Assembly (NCBI RefSeq): GCF_021183825.1
Contig: NZ_CP089211.1
Span: forward strand, 1,984,001-2,048,000
Length of the DNA stretch: 64,000 nucleotides
Reading direction: 5' to 3'
DNA from: Sinomicrobium kalidii
GTDB lineage: Bacteria > Bacteroidota > Bacteroidia > Flavobacteriales > Flavobacteriaceae
Of this stretch, positions 43,062 through 52,840 are shown piece by piece. Position numbers and translations under genes: made by a program. Below the pieces are notes generated by a model. The model saw only the letters and a list, made by a program, of their open reading frames with translations, did not search any database and was not told where the DNA came from. The stretch's first letter is position 1; every line of letters begins with the position of its first letter.

Positions 43062-43838
43062 TTACTTCAATGTTATTTCCCGGTACCCCTTCGGGACATT
43101 GTACGGAAAATTCAGTTTGCGGTTGAATTCCACATTCCTGTACTTTATGCCTATCCTGGTTTCGTTGCCGTGCTCAGAGGCCGTGATCCCGATCTCTTCC
43201 GGGAATACGCGCTCCGCCACCTGTTGGTAGGCCTTGTACCGGATAGTAAGCAACCTCCCTGTCTGCGGTTCGGACAATACCTGTTGCCCCATCTTGAAAT
43301 TGGCGGGTTCCACCCGGAACAACACTTTTACAAAATCCATTCCTTTAACGGGTTTTAGCTGGTAGTTATTGTTCACAACCAGGGAATTATAATCCCCTTC
43401 CCTGAGGTTGAACATGGCCTGACCCAGCAGCATGTTCTGTACTTTTTCAAAATCCAGTTCGGTGCCCAGCAAGTCGCTGAGGTACGTAAAATCGCCGTCG
43501 AAATAGGTATTGTCCAGCTTGTTGTAAAAACTTACCCGCTCCGGGGTAATGTACACTTTGGCAAGGTTCATGGTAGCACTCATCCATATGGCCTTGTCCT
43601 TCTCGATCCGGAAACTGAGACTGAAACCCTGTGACGAAGAACCGTCGTCATAGTCCACACGCATCCGCCCGGCAACGGTTTTAAAGTCCAGTGCGTTTTT
43701 ATAATGCCTTTTGATGATCTGCCGGGCCGAAAGGTTCCGGGCAGCTTCTCCGTCGGCTACGCCTTTGGTGGTCTTGCACGATTGCATCCAGATCGCCGCC
43801 ACGGACAGCACTATCCATATTTTGTATATACGCTTCAT
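43062..43838 (-). CDS. DUF4292 lipoprotein
   Basis: The 258-residue protein has a lipoprotein signal peptide with lipobox WMQSC (C21) and a DUF4292 domain filling the rest (KTVAGRMRVDYDDGSSSQGFSLSFRIEKDKAIWMSA and following beta strands). The strand pattern suggests a LolA/LolB-like lipid-binding half barrel, which is an inference. It is 56 bp upstream of the EnvC-like gene and 39 bp downstream of the TPR gene, all on the minus strand, a linkage I believe is conserved in flavobacteria. Likely an outer-membrane-facing lipoprotein of envelope assembly. Confidence 0.85.
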   Translation of the reverse strand: MKRIYKIWIVLSVAAIWMQSCKTTKGVADGEAARNLSARQIIKRHYKNALDFKTVAGRMRVDYDDGSSSQGFSLSFRIEKDKAIWMSATMNLAKVYITPERVSFYNKLDNTYFDGDFTYLSDLLGTELDFEKVQNMLLGQAMFNLREGDYNSLVVNNNYQLKPVKGMDFVKVLFRVEPANFKMGQQVLSEPQTGRLLTIRYKAYQQVAERVFPEEIGITASEHGNETRIGIKYRNVEFNRKLNFPYNVPKGYREITLK

Positions 43839-43877
43839 CCCTTTGTAATCGTTATTCGGTTTCCGGCGGTGACCAGG

Positions 43878-44807
43878 TCATTTTTTTATCTTCCCGGCAT
43901 ATTCATCCGCCTTTTTGTTATTGCCAAGGGAGTTATAGGCTATAACGAACTCCCTGTATATGTTGTTTTGCAACTCCACATCATCAATCAGGTAATCCAG
44001 GGCGGTTTGCAGCACGGCAATGGCTTCTTTGTGTGCTTTCAGGCGATTAAGGGCGTGGGCCTTGTTGTAATACAGCCCGGGTTGTGAAGGGTACATTTCC
44101 AGGGCATTTTCGGCAATTTCCAATACCTCGCGGTGATTAAAAAGCTTCTTATAGCCCTCTATTTTCCGGTATATGCCCTCCAGTTCATTTTCCGGTTCGG
44201 TATCTTCTTCGGTGATTTCCGGCGTTTCGGGTTCATGCTCCAGCCGTAGCCGCGTTTCTATCCACACCTTTTGTTTTTCCCTTTCTGCCGATTTTCCCCG
44301 CGCTTTATCCAGTTCTTCTATCAGCGAAAGGGCCCGTTCATACTTCCTGGTATTCATATAAATGCGCACCAGGTTCTCCTTATATTTCCCGTTGGCTTCA
44401 ACAAGTCGCTGCCCTACCGCTATCGCCTTGTCCGTATCATTTCGTTCTTCGTACAGCCCGAACAGGGTGTCCAGATACCATATTTCCGGATTTTTTTCCA
44501 CTGCGGCCAGCAAGTGGTCTTCTGCCTTTGCATATTGTTTCAGGGCGAGGTAATTGCGTCCCAGTTCGTAATCAACCACATCATTGTCCGGCTCCAGCTG
44601 TTTGCATTCGAGCAGTGCTTCGACAGCCTTTTCGTAATTTTCTATGGCTTTTTCCCTGAGGGCATCAAAGAAATGTTCCTGGAAGGCATCGGAATAGCTC
44701 TCCGTGGAAATATCGGCACTTTCCGCGGTCAAATCAGGTTCCTGACCATAATTCCAGCACAGGGAATACAGCCCGAAAAACACTGCTATGAAGGTTTTTG
44801 TTCTCAC
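43878..44807 (-). CDS. Secreted tetratricopeptide repeat protein
   Basis: The 309-residue protein has a signal peptide (about 1-21, ending YGQ) and TPR repeats over nearly all of the mature chain (AVEALLECKQLEPDNDVVDYELGRNYLALKQYAKAEDHL and similar), interrupted by a Glu/Asp/Pro-rich insertion (about 205-225). The C-terminal part again has TPR-like helices. TPR proteins mediate protein contacts; here the partner may be a product of the same envelope block, DUF4292 or EnvC-like. No enzymatic domain is present. Confidence 0.85.
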   Translation of the reverse strand: MRTKTFIAVFFGLYSLCWNYGQEPDLTAESADISTESYSDAFQEHFFDALREKAIENYEKAVEALLECKQLEPDNDVVDYELGRNYLALKQYAKAEDHLLAAVEKNPEIWYLDTLFGLYEERNDTDKAIAVGQRLVEANGKYKENLVRIYMNTRKYERALSLIEELDKARGKSAEREKQKVWIETRLRLEHEPETPEITEEDTEPENELEGIYRKIEGYKKLFNHREVLEIAENALEMYPSQPGLYYNKAHALNRLKAHKEAIAVLQTALDYLIDDVELQNNIYREFVIAYNSLGNNKKADEYAGKIKK

Positions 44808-44889
44808 TTCTCAAATTTATGGATTCTCAGGAACTGTACCAGCACCGGCGAATTTATTTCTTCATTTTTATACCGGCCCCCGTACGGTT

Positions 44890-45900
44890 TTATTCCAGTA
44901 CCGAATAATCTCCGATGCTCACGCTCGTAAATGAGCCGTCAAATTTGGCGTGGTTCCCGATCATGGCATTGTCCAGTTCGGCATTTTTGAGAATGGCCCT
45001 GGTTTGCACCAGGCTGTTCCTGATCACCGTGTTTTCCACAAAACACCCGTCTCCCAGGGATACATACGGGCCTACCCTGGCATTTTTAAGCACCACGTTT
45101 TCCCCTATATAACAAGGCGGAACGATCTCGGAACCCTCCATGTCCACACTGTCCGACACCAGGTTCTCCCCGCTGTTCTTCAGGAAGCCGAGCATCCTGG
45201 TATTGGTTTCCACGGTCACCTTTTTATTTCCGCAGTCCATCCACTCATCTACCTGACCCGGTACAAATTTCATTCCCTTTTCCATCATGGCCTTTATACC
45301 GTCGTTGATCTGGTATTCCCCGCCGTTAATAATATTGTTGTCCAGCACTTTTTGCAGTTCGGCTTTCAGTACGCCCGCGTCTTTGAAATAATAGATCCCG
45401 ATCACGGCCAGGTCCGATACGAAAACCGCGGGTTTTTCCACCAGTCCGCCAATTGCTCCCTTATCGTTCAGTTGCACCACGCCATACGCTTCCGGGTTGT
45501 CTACCTGCTTCACCCAGATCACGCTGTCCGCACTTTCATCGAGGGTGAAATCGGCCCTGAACAGCGTATCCGCATAGGCAATCACACAGGGTCCCGAAAG
45601 CGAGTCGGCGGCACACATTATGGCGTGTCCCGTCCCGAGGGGTTTATCCTGGTAGTAAATAGTCCCTTTTGCCCCGAGGTTCTCCGCAACCGAAAGCAGG
45701 GTATTTTCTATTTCCCGGCCAAAATCGTCCTTGATAATAAAGGCCACTTCCTCGATCTCCTGTTTCAGGACCCCCGCAATGTCTTCCACCAGTCGTTGTA
45801 CGATAGGTTTTCCCGCGATGGGGATCAATGGTTTGGGTACGGTTAACGTGTGCGGACGCAGGCGCGATCCCCGTCCCGCCATGGGTACAATAATTTTCAT
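44890..45900 (-). CDS. Sugar-phosphate nucleotidyltransferase with left-handed beta-helix domain
   Basis: The 336-residue enzyme has the nucleotidyltransferase signature (MKIIVPMAGRGSRLRPHTL, then PKPLIPIAGKPIV) in an N-terminal Rossmann-type domain and hexapeptide repeats after about residue 250 (VPPCYIGENVVLKNARVGPYVSLGDGCFVENTVI) that form a left-handed beta helix. It activates a sugar-1-phosphate to an NDP-sugar for glycan or lipopolysaccharide synthesis; glucose, mannose or another sugar cannot be distinguished. Its neighbours (flippase, dut) fit a surface polysaccharide context. A hairpin at 45917-45942 lies just before the start codon. Confidence 0.88.
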   Translation of the reverse strand: MKIIVPMAGRGSRLRPHTLTVPKPLIPIAGKPIVQRLVEDIAGVLKQEIEEVAFIIKDDFGREIENTLLSVAENLGAKGTIYYQDKPLGTGHAIMCAADSLSGPCVIAYADTLFRADFTLDESADSVIWVKQVDNPEAYGVVQLNDKGAIGGLVEKPAVFVSDLAVIGIYYFKDAGVLKAELQKVLDNNIINGGEYQINDGIKAMMEKGMKFVPGQVDEWMDCGNKKVTVETNTRMLGFLKNSGENLVSDSVDMEGSEIVPPCYIGENVVLKNARVGPYVSLGDGCFVENTVIRNSLVQTRAILKNAELDNAMIGNHAKFDGSFTSVSIGDYSVLE

Positions 45901-45916
45901 GCGTGTTGTGTTTTTC

Positions 45917-45942
45917 GCCGGAAACGAAATCCGCTTTCCGGC
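45917..45942 (-). promoter_or_regulatory. Leader hairpin before the nucleotidyltransferase gene
   Basis: GCCGGAAA (45917-45924) pairs with TTTCCGGC (45935-45942) around ten bases, ending 17 nt before the ATG at 45900. It could affect translation initiation; this is inference. Confidence 0.3.
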
Positions 45943-46020
45943 ATTTGTGTTATATCATTCGTTCGTTCTCGTGTTTTTTACTCACTAAGTGAGATTTAAA
46001 ATGCTCCGGCGCCTGTCCTG

Positions 46021-46040
46021 ATCCCGATGGTTATCGGGAT
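46021..46040. repeat. ATCCCGAT...ATCGGGAT hairpin
   Basis: Perfect eight-base arms ATCCCGAT and ATCGGGAT around GGTT. One of five such hairpins in the window. Confidence 0.6.
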
Positions 46041-46106
46041 ACCGAAGGGCTTGCCCCGAGGTTGTTGACTACCCGACCACATCCGGACTGAAAGGTACAG
46101 CGATTT

Positions 46107-46278
46107 TTACAAGCAATGAAATTGCGTTTTAGTTATTGGATTATTCAGTTACTTAGGCATCACGCATTAACTCAATAACTCATTAACCCAATAACCGGAC
46201 TATACTTTTTCACACGACTAAAGGGCTCCAATAATCCCGACAACCATCGGGAGCAGGGTTTCAGCCCCTCAATTGAGC
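46107..46278. repeat. Dispersed intergenic repeat, copy C
   Basis: The most complete copy: AAGCAATGAAATTGCGTTTTAGTTA, then repeated GTTATT/AATAAC units through GCATCACGCATTAACTC, AATAACTCATTAACCC and AATAACC, then AATAATCCCGACAACCATCGGGA (imperfect hairpin 46235-46252) and GCAGGGTTTCAGCCCCTCAATTGAG. It lies between the nucleotidyltransferase and dut genes. The stretch 45943-46106 holds another hairpin but no gene. Confidence 0.65.
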
Positions 46279-46317
46279 CCCGTAAAATATAGCGCATCCG
46301 GAACATCGATTTTCCGG

Positions 46318-46752
46318 CTATTTCACCCCCGTACTTCCGAAGCCTCCTGCCCCGCGGACGGTATCGGACAGTTCCTGTACTTCTTCCCATTCGGCCCTTT
46401 CGTGCCGGGCTATCACCAGTTGTGCTATGCGTTCACCATCCTCTATGACAAAATCGGCATCGGAAAGGTTGACCAGGATAACGCCTACCTCTCCCCGGTA
46501 ATCGGCATCTATGGTACCGGGCGCATTGAGCACGGTAATCCCCTTTTTGGCCGCAAGGCCGCTTCGCGGGCGTACCTGGGCCTCATATCCCACGGGTAAT
46601 TCCATATACAGGCCCGTTCCCACCACTGTTCTTTGCAGCGGCTTCAGGCTTACGGGCTTATCGAGGTTTGCCCGAAGGTCCATTCCGGCCGAAGCCAGGG
46701 TTTCATAGTTGGGTAACGCATGTTTGGATCTGTTCATTATTTTTACCGTCAT
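46318..46752 (-). CDS. dut: dUTP diphosphatase
   Basis: The 144-residue trimeric dUTPase has all five motifs: AGMDLRAN (motif 1), RPRSGLA (2), [17 protein letters not shown] (3), RIAQLVI (4) and a C-terminal [10 protein letters not shown] (5) that closes over the nucleotide. It hydrolyses dUTP to dUMP and diphosphate. Length is normal. It is embedded in the minus-strand envelope block between the flippase and nucleotidyltransferase genes. Confidence 0.95.
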   Translation of the reverse strand: MTVKIMNRSKHALPNYETLASAGMDLRANLDKPVSLKPLQRTVVGTGLYMELPVGYEAQVRPRSGLAAKKGITVLNAPGTIDADYRGEVGVILVNLSDADFVIEDGERIAQLVIARHERAEWEEVQELSDTVRGAGGFGSTGVK

Positions 46753-46880
46753 CTTTTTTTGATTTTTTTAGCCGGACACCGTGCTGATAACTGCAACACC
46801 AGAGCATCGTGCCCGGAAGGTTTATTCAACTCCGTTCGATCGTTTCTAATTAATAATTAAAGCTGCCGGGTTCGGCCCTT

Positions 46881-48356
46881 TTACCCGCCCGGGCGGTACC
46901 TGTCCAGGAAAATCCGTTTCAGTGCTTTTCTCTCCAGGTAAAACACCAGCATCAAAAATACTAAAAGTAGCCCGCTTCCTACAAGTATATCACTGTTAAA
47001 TACATAAAAGGAAAGCAGGGAAAACACAACGGAAACCGTTAAATACGCCCCTATTTTCTTTATATTATAGGGAACGGGATAATGTTTCTGCCCCAACAGA
47101 TATGACAACAGCATCATGCTGCCGTATGCGGCCAGGGTGGCTATGGCAGAACCCTTATAGCTTATAACGGGGATCAGGGCAAAGTTCAGTGCCAGTGTCA
47201 CCACGGCACCGAAAACGGAAATATAGGCGCCGTACCGGGTCTTATCGGTAATCTTGTACCAGACCGAAAGGTTGTGATAAATCCCCAGGCATAAATTGGC
47301 AAAGATGATCATGGGCACCACGCCCAGGGCCTCCCAGTACGAATCGTTCCGGATGAGCAACACTTTCAGAAAATCGATATACACCATTACCCCCAGCAAT
47401 ATGCACGAACCGAATATGACGAAATATTGTGTGATCAGGGCGTAGGTTTCCGGGGCGTTCCTGTTTTTTGCATGGCTAAAGAAAAAAGGTTCCACACCCA
47501 AACGGAATGCCGTGGCATACAGGGTCATAAAAGTAGCGATCTTGTAACAGGCAGAATACGCCCCTACCTCGCCCTTGGCAATATCTTCGGGCAGCAGGTA
47601 ATCCAGTAACTGGCGATCAAAGACCTCGTTGACCGTATAGGCCAGCCCCGCAATGAGTACGGGCCAGGCATATCGCATCATCTTTTTCCACAGTTCACGG
47701 TCAAAATGCCATTTTACTTTGCCGTACATGGGCAGCACCGCCAGGAAGGTAAGGGCACTGGCTGTCATGACGGAAATAAAAATATAAGCAATCTCAAAAT
47801 CTTCTACATAGAGAAAATTCCATAAGCTATTTGTTGTCCGGTCGGCAAGCCGGGGCAGGATAACGAGAAAAAATATATTCAGCCCGAGGTTTACGGCCAC
47901 ATTGCCCATCTTGATATAGGTATAGGTCAGCGGCCTTTCGGCAGCCCTCAACCTGGCAAAAGGAATGATGGCCAGGGCATCCAGGGCAAGTATCCAGATG
48001 GTATATACGATGTACCGGGTTTCAATATTGCTTAACGCAGACAGCGGTTCCCGGAGCGGAAGGGCAAGAAACAGGAACAACAGTGTTGTTGCGACTATGG
48101 AAATTGAAGCGGTACTGACCACTTTTTGCTTGTCCGGTTCCCGGTTATAAAACCGGAAAAAGGCTGTTTCCATACCATAAGCCAGCAATACGTTGAAAAT
48201 AGCGATCCAGCTATAAAGAATACTCACTTCCCCGTACTCTTCCTTCGGAAGAATATCGGTATGCAGCGGAACCAGGAGAAAGTTAAGCATCCTCGGCAGC
48301 ACTGTTGCCAGCCCGTAAATGAATGTATGCTTGAAAAGTTTTTGAAGTGCACTCAA
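46881..48356 (-). CDS. Polysaccharide flippase (oligosaccharide/LPS biosynthesis family)
   Basis: The 491-residue protein has about 14 membrane helices and the MATE/PST-type start FKHTFIYGLATVLPRMLNFLLVPLHTDILPKEEYGE, typical of Wzx-like flippases in Bacteroidota. It would translocate a lipid-linked oligosaccharide to the outer face of the inner membrane. It precedes dut and the nucleotidyltransferase on the same strand, giving a small envelope glycan cluster, but no glycosyltransferase is beside it here, so the cargo is unknown. Confidence 0.88.
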   Translation of the reverse strand: MSALQKLFKHTFIYGLATVLPRMLNFLLVPLHTDILPKEEYGEVSILYSWIAIFNVLLAYGMETAFFRFYNREPDKQKVVSTASISIVATTLLFLFLALPLREPLSALSNIETRYIVYTIWILALDALAIIPFARLRAAERPLTYTYIKMGNVAVNLGLNIFFLVILPRLADRTTNSLWNFLYVEDFEIAYIFISVMTASALTFLAVLPMYGKVKWHFDRELWKKMMRYAWPVLIAGLAYTVNEVFDRQLLDYLLPEDIAKGEVGAYSACYKIATFMTLYATAFRLGVEPFFFSHAKNRNAPETYALITQYFVIFGSCILLGVMVYIDFLKVLLIRNDSYWEALGVVPMIIFANLCLGIYHNLSVWYKITDKTRYGAYISVFGAVVTLALNFALIPVISYKGSAIATLAAYGSMMLLSYLLGQKHYPVPYNIKKIGAYLTVSVVFSLLSFYVFNSDILVGSGLLLVFLMLVFYLERKALKRIFLDRYRPGG

Positions 48357-48548
48357 CAGTTCACCGGATTTGTAGGGGGTAAAAGTATGGAAAAGTAGCG
48401 AAAATCCCTAACCGTTGCTTCGGCTTTAGCTGATCCTGAGTGCAGCTGAAGGACTCGGCAACCGGGTAAACCGATCGAATAAAACCTGTAATTCCGAATG
48501 CCGGAAAAAACCCCGACACCCCTCTTTCCATACCGGGCACCCAAAAGA

Positions 48549-49040
48549 TCACTCTTTTCGGGGGGTTACCACGGGCTTTCCCTCCTTTACACGTGCTATT
48601 TTAAAATATTTCAGCTTTCCTTCTTTCTTATAACTGACTACTGCTTCGTCCTCTGCCAGTTCAAAAGGGATGGGTTTTCTCAATTCGGGGGGCCTGTTGC
48701 CCACCTCTTTGCCCGGATCGGCATGCATGATGATATCGGGTTTCGGCGCATTTACAAAACGCCCTATATACACCAGGTAACTGCCCCGCTGTACTTTTTC
48801 CAGTTGAACCGCCCGCCCCCGGTAATACAAACTGTCCAGGTAGATATCACTGCCCGAAATAACGGGGATAAACAGGTTTGTTCCCGATTCGGGGCTCCCT
48901 TCCGTGGTCCAGGCTTCGGAAACCACTTCGCCCAGTTCCAGGCCATCCGGTTTTCGGGATAAAACCTTTTTGGAATTTACGCATTGCGAAAAGGCTGATA
49001 TGACCATAATCCCGACAAGAATGTTTATTGTTATTTTCAT
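48549..49040 (-). CDS. Hypothetical secreted protein or lipoprotein
   Basis: The 163-residue protein has an N-terminal hydrophobic signal segment (about residues 4-20) with Cys20 in the FSQC context, so a lipoprotein is possible, though the lipobox is weak. The mature part has strands and charged turns with no motif I recognise. It stands alone, 192 bp upstream of the flippase gene on the same strand, with a gap of 667 bp on its other side. Function unknown. Confidence 0.65.
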   Translation of the reverse strand: MKITINILVGIMVISAFSQCVNSKKVLSRKPDGLELGEVVSEAWTTEGSPESGTNLFIPVISGSDIYLDSLYYRGRAVQLEKVQRGSYLVYIGRFVNAPKPDIIMHADPGKEVGNRPPELRKPIPFELAEDEAVVSYKKEGKLKYFKIARVKEGKPVVTPRKE

Positions 49041-49360
49041 TTTGAAGCTGTTTTTAAGTCAGTTGATCCTTCAAAAACGTCACTGCCGGCTGAAGCGCGG
49101 CAGGTTTACCCATAACGCATTGATGCTCATTCCGGTATTTTCCGAAACCACAATCGGAAAGCGTCTTCGTGAGGAGCCGACTAAAGAATTATTTTTATGT
49201 CGAACCCCGGGTTAAATATACTACTTTCAAATTTGATGCCATTCCCCGGACCAGGATCATAAGGTTGTGGGGTTTTTAGCTTTTTGCCAGTTTCCCTTTT
49301 GGTTTGGCCGCGGATACACGAATGTTTTTGGGTTGAAAGTTGCATGTTCGATGTGAGGTT

Positions 49361-49456
49361 GTACTTTAGTTATTTGGTTATTCAGTTATTCAGGCATCAC
49401 GCATAAACTCAATAACTCATGAACTCGATAACCTGTTAACCCAATGTCAGGTTGAT
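49361..49456. repeat. Dispersed intergenic repeat, copy D
   Basis: CTTTAGTTATTTGGTTATTCAGTTATT, AGGCATCACGCAT and AACTCAATAACTCATGAACTCGATAACC follow copy C with few mismatches over about 70 bp. The hairpin tail of copies A and C is missing. Confidence 0.65.
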
Positions 49457-49602
49457 ACACTTTAAACCGGGAGGAGTTTCGGTTTCCTGTTTTTAAAAAA
49501 ACATGAATAGCGGATAAGAAAAACAGCTCACACAGGGGATATAATTCTGAATATGCTTTTGATTCACAACTTAAACATTATTCACATTAACTTACACTAA
49601 AC

Positions 49603-49639
49603 AAAAAACCTGTAAGAACATCAAGATTCTTACAGGTTT
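49603..49639 (-). terminator. Terminator of the atp operon
   Basis: On the minus strand AAACCTGTAAGAA (49627-49639) pairs with its complement at 49606-49618 around eight bases, followed by a run of T and then TG. It lies 68 bp after the atpG stop. Confidence 0.75.
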
Positions 49640-49707
49640 GTATATCAATTATGGAGGTTTATCTTTTTAAACGGTCCCGATCGACCTGGTATTTCCTCCT
49701 GTTTTAC

Positions 49708-50565
49708 TTAGTTATTCAATGCTTCCGCACCACCCACAATTTCGAGGATCTCGTTGGTAATGGCGGCCTGACGGGCTTTGTTGTACGTCAGTTTTAACTG
49801 GTCTTTCAGTTCCTTCGCGTTGTCGGTGGCCTTGTGCATGGCGGTCATCCGCGCCCCGTGTTCCGAAGCAAAGGAATCGCGAACGGCTTTGTACAACTGC
49901 GTTTTGAGTGACTTCGGGATCAGTGTTGCAATGATCTCTTCTTTCGAAGGTTCAAAGATATAATCGGAGGCCAGCTCATCCCCTTCCACGGGTACGATGG
50001 GTAAAAACTGTTCGTTCCTCACGATCTGTGTTGCGGCATTCTTAAAGTGGTTGTACAGCAGCACGATCTTGTCGTAAGAACCGTCCACATATTTCGCCAT
50101 TAAACCTTCCGCTATTTCCGATACATTGTCAAAAGTCAGGTCATCAAAAATATGGTCGTGGTTTTCCTTAATGGTGTACGACTTTCCAAGAACTTCACCG
50201 CCTTTTCTGCCTATAGCTACAAAATCCACCTGTTTTCCCTTATAGGTATCTGCAACAGCCTGTTTGGCCTCCTTGATAACATTACTGTTAAAGGCGCCGC
50301 AAAGTCCCCTGTTGGAAGTAATCACCACCGCAAGCACATTGTTCACCTCGCGTTCTTCGGCATACACACTCCCGGAATCCCCTTCCATCGATGCACTGAG
50401 TCCCTGCAGCAGTTCGGTCAGTTTTTCCGCATAGGGCCGCATGGCGGTAATGGCATCCTGTGCTTTTTTCAACTTTGCAGCAGACACCATCTTCATGGCG
50501 CTGGTGATCTGCATCGTTGAGGATACCGATGTTATTCTTCCGCGTATTTCTTTTAAGTTTGCCAT
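49708..50565 (-). CDS. atpG: ATP synthase F1 gamma subunit
   Basis: The 285-residue protein has the N-terminal helix MANLKEIRGRITSVSSTMQITSAMKMVSAAKLKKAQ and the C-terminal helix that form the rotor coiled coil, and the ITSNRGLCGAFNSNV segment of the middle domain. It links the c-ring rotation to the catalytic head. Length is normal. It is the last gene of the atp cluster and is followed by a terminator; atpD and atpC are absent here. Confidence 0.95.
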   Translation of the reverse strand: MANLKEIRGRITSVSSTMQITSAMKMVSAAKLKKAQDAITAMRPYAEKLTELLQGLSASMEGDSGSVYAEEREVNNVLAVVITSNRGLCGAFNSNVIKEAKQAVADTYKGKQVDFVAIGRKGGEVLGKSYTIKENHDHIFDDLTFDNVSEIAEGLMAKYVDGSYDKIVLLYNHFKNAATQIVRNEQFLPIVPVEGDELASDYIFEPSKEEIIATLIPKSLKTQLYKAVRDSFASEHGARMTAMHKATDNAKELKDQLKLTYNKARQAAITNEILEIVGGAEALNN

Positions 50566-50643
50566 ATCTTAATTAGCGAATTTGATAATGTGCCGATCTC
50601 CTAATTTACTATTATCAAACCGACACACCGGCTAATTATCACA

Positions 50644-52221
50644 TTAATTATATTTTCCCGAAAGTTCCTTAGCAACAGCGGTCAGCTTACCGGTGATCTC
50701 ATCGGTAAATTTCCCCTGTTTCAGGAGGTCCAGTACATCCCTGTGCTTGGCATTCAGGTATTCGATATAATCCCTTTCAAATTCCTTTATCTTGTTCACA
50801 GGTACATTTCGCAGCAGGTTTTTGGAACCGGCATAGATAATGGCCACCTGGTCTTCTACGGTATACGGATCGTTTTGTGCCTGTTTGAGGATCTCCACGT
50901 TTCGCTTTCCTTTTTCGATAACGTTAAGGGTAGCGGCATCGAGATCAGACCCGAACTTGGCAAAGGCTTCCAGTTCGCGGAACTGTGCCTGGTCGAGTTT
51001 CAGGGTACCGGCCACTTTTTTCATGGACTTGATCTGTGCCGACCCCCCCACACGTGATACGGAAATACCCACGTTGATCGCAGGCCGAACGCCGGAGTTG
51101 AACAGGTCGGACTCCAGGAATATCTGTCCGTCAGTAATGGAGATCACGTTCGTAGGGATATAAGCCGATACGTCACCTGCCTGGGTTTCGATGATGGGAA
51201 GGGCAGTTAACGATCCGCCTCCCTTAACTTTGGATCTCAACACTTCCGGAAGATCGTTCATTTCCTTCGCAATATTGTCATCGGCAATGATCTTCGCGGC
51301 ACGTTCCAGCAACCTGGAGTGCAGGTAGAAAACGTCACCGGGGTAAGCCTCACGTCCCGGAGGGCGTCGCAACAACAGCGATACCTCACGGTAGGCCACC
51401 GCCTGTTTGGACAGGTCGTCATAAATAATCAGGGCCGGCCTCCCGGTATCGCGGAAGTACTCTCCGATCGCAGCACCGGTAAACGGCGCGTACACCTGCA
51501 TTGCAGCAGGATCGGAAGCGTTGGCGGCAACTATGGTCGTATAGGCCAGTGCACCCTTGTCTTCCAGTGTTTTAGCTATCCCTGCAACGGTAGACGCTTT
51601 TTGTCCTATAGCTACATATATACAGTATACAGGTTCCCCTGCATCGTAAAATTCCTTTTGGTTCAGGATCGTATCAATACACACCGTGGTCTTACCGGTC
51701 TGACGGTCACCGATAACGAGCTCCCGTTGTCCGCGACCTACCGGGATCATGGCATCTATCGATTTGATCCCCGTCTGTAATGGCTCATTTACGGGTTGAC
51801 GATAAATTACCCCGGGGGCTTTGCGTTCCAGGGGCATCTCGTACAATTCGCCTTCTATGCTTCCTTTACCGTCTATGGGGTTCCCGAGGGTATCTACCAC
51901 TCGTCCTACAATACCTTCTCCCACATTCACGGAGGCAATACGCTGTGTACGTTTTGCGGTAGCACCTTCCTTGATCTCTTTGGATGGACCCAACAATACC
52001 ACACCTACATGATCTTCCTCCAGGTTGAGCACCATACCCTCCAGGCCGGACTCAAACTCTACCAATTCCCCGTACTGGGCATTGGAAAGCCCGTAAACGC
52101 GGGCGATACCGTCTCCTACCTGCAATACGGTTCCTACTTCATCCAGGGAAGCTCCCGCTTCAAATCCCGATAATTGTTTCTTTAATATTGCTGATACTTC
52201 AGCCGGATTAACTTCAGCCAT
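50644..52221 (-). CDS. atpA: ATP synthase F1 alpha subunit
   Basis: The 525-residue subunit has the beta-barrel N-terminus, the P-loop GDRQTGKT at residues 171-178, and the C-terminal helical domain; the noncatalytic alpha-type P-loop and [26 protein letters not shown] region are intact. It forms the alpha3beta3 head with beta subunits encoded elsewhere. Spacing to atpG is 78 bp and to atpH 75 bp. Confidence 0.96.
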   Translation of the reverse strand: MAEVNPAEVSAILKKQLSGFEAGASLDEVGTVLQVGDGIARVYGLSNAQYGELVEFESGLEGMVLNLEEDHVGVVLLGPSKEIKEGATAKRTQRIASVNVGEGIVGRVVDTLGNPIDGKGSIEGELYEMPLERKAPGVIYRQPVNEPLQTGIKSIDAMIPVGRGQRELVIGDRQTGKTTVCIDTILNQKEFYDAGEPVYCIYVAIGQKASTVAGIAKTLEDKGALAYTTIVAANASDPAAMQVYAPFTGAAIGEYFRDTGRPALIIYDDLSKQAVAYREVSLLLRRPPGREAYPGDVFYLHSRLLERAAKIIADDNIAKEMNDLPEVLRSKVKGGGSLTALPIIETQAGDVSAYIPTNVISITDGQIFLESDLFNSGVRPAINVGISVSRVGGSAQIKSMKKVAGTLKLDQAQFRELEAFAKFGSDLDAATLNVIEKGKRNVEILKQAQNDPYTVEDQVAIIYAGSKNLLRNVPVNKIKEFERDYIEYLNAKHRDVLDLLKQGKFTDEITGKLTAVAKELSGKYN

Positions 52222-52296
52222 CTTTATTTTGGTGTTTAGAGATCAGCTATTAAATCCTAATATCCAACCTCATTTTTTAATTGTACTAACTATATA

Positions 52297-52833
52297 TTAA
52301 TTAAAAGAAAATGTTCTTTTTAAATTGCTTAACCTGTTTGCTATACTGGCATTGTATTGCAGATCGCCGATACGCAGAATAAAACCGCCCATGATGCCCT
52401 CGTCTATTATATTTTTCAGCACCGCGTCTTTCCCGGTAAGTTCTTTTACTTTCTGCAACACTCCCGCCTTGAGCCTGTCGGTAAGCGGCACGGCAGTAGT
52501 GACCACGGCCACCTGTCTTCCGTGGGCCTCATCATAAACGCCCACATACTGCCCGGCTACCTGTCCCAGAAGGGCTATCCTGTTATTCGCTGCCAGGATA
52601 TCGATAAGGTCTCCCGATATTTTATGTACGGAAGCAAATATTTCCCTGAGCGCCGATTTTTTCACGTCCGTTTTTATCACCGGGTTTTTAAGCATCAACT
52701 GCAGCTCCCGGCTCCCGGCTACGGTTTCCTTAACCAGCTGCATATCTTCGTACACTGTCTCCGTGGCATCCTGTTCCCGGGCCAGTGCCAGAACTGCTTT
52801 TGCATAACGTATAGCTGCTCTTGTTCCTGCCAT
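52297..52833 (-). CDS. atpH: ATP synthase delta subunit
   Basis: The 178-residue peripheral stalk subunit has the N-terminal helical domain (AIRYAKAVLALAREQDATETVYEDM) and the C-terminal strand region (IIDEGIMGGFILRIGDLQYNASI) with the conserved Gly pair. Length is normal. It joins the b subunit to the alpha3beta3 head. The atpF gene is seven bases upstream. Confidence 0.93.
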   Translation of the reverse strand: MAGTRAAIRYAKAVLALAREQDATETVYEDMQLVKETVAGSRELQLMLKNPVIKTDVKKSALREIFASVHKISGDLIDILAANNRIALLGQVAGQYVGVYDEAHGRQVAVVTTAVPLTDRLKAGVLQKVKELTGKDAVLKNIIDEGIMGGFILRIGDLQYNASIANRLSNLKRTFSFN

Positions 52834-52840
52834 TGTGCGT

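Larger units (their letters stand above)
49041..49707. other. Long intergenic gap between the 48549 gene and atpG
   Basis: The 667 bp hold no supported gene. They contain repeat copy D (49361-49456) and the atp terminator (49603-49639). GCGGATACACGAAT at 49309-49322 resembles ACTCGTGTATCCGTGG at 58843-58858 in reverse orientation, possibly another short repeat. Confidence 0.5.

Noticed and set aside
44950..45846. 298-codon plus-strand frame opposite the sugar nucleotidyltransferase
   Set aside because: It overlaps completely a gene with clear family motifs and is rich in His, Phe and Val in the manner of antisense frames in this genome.
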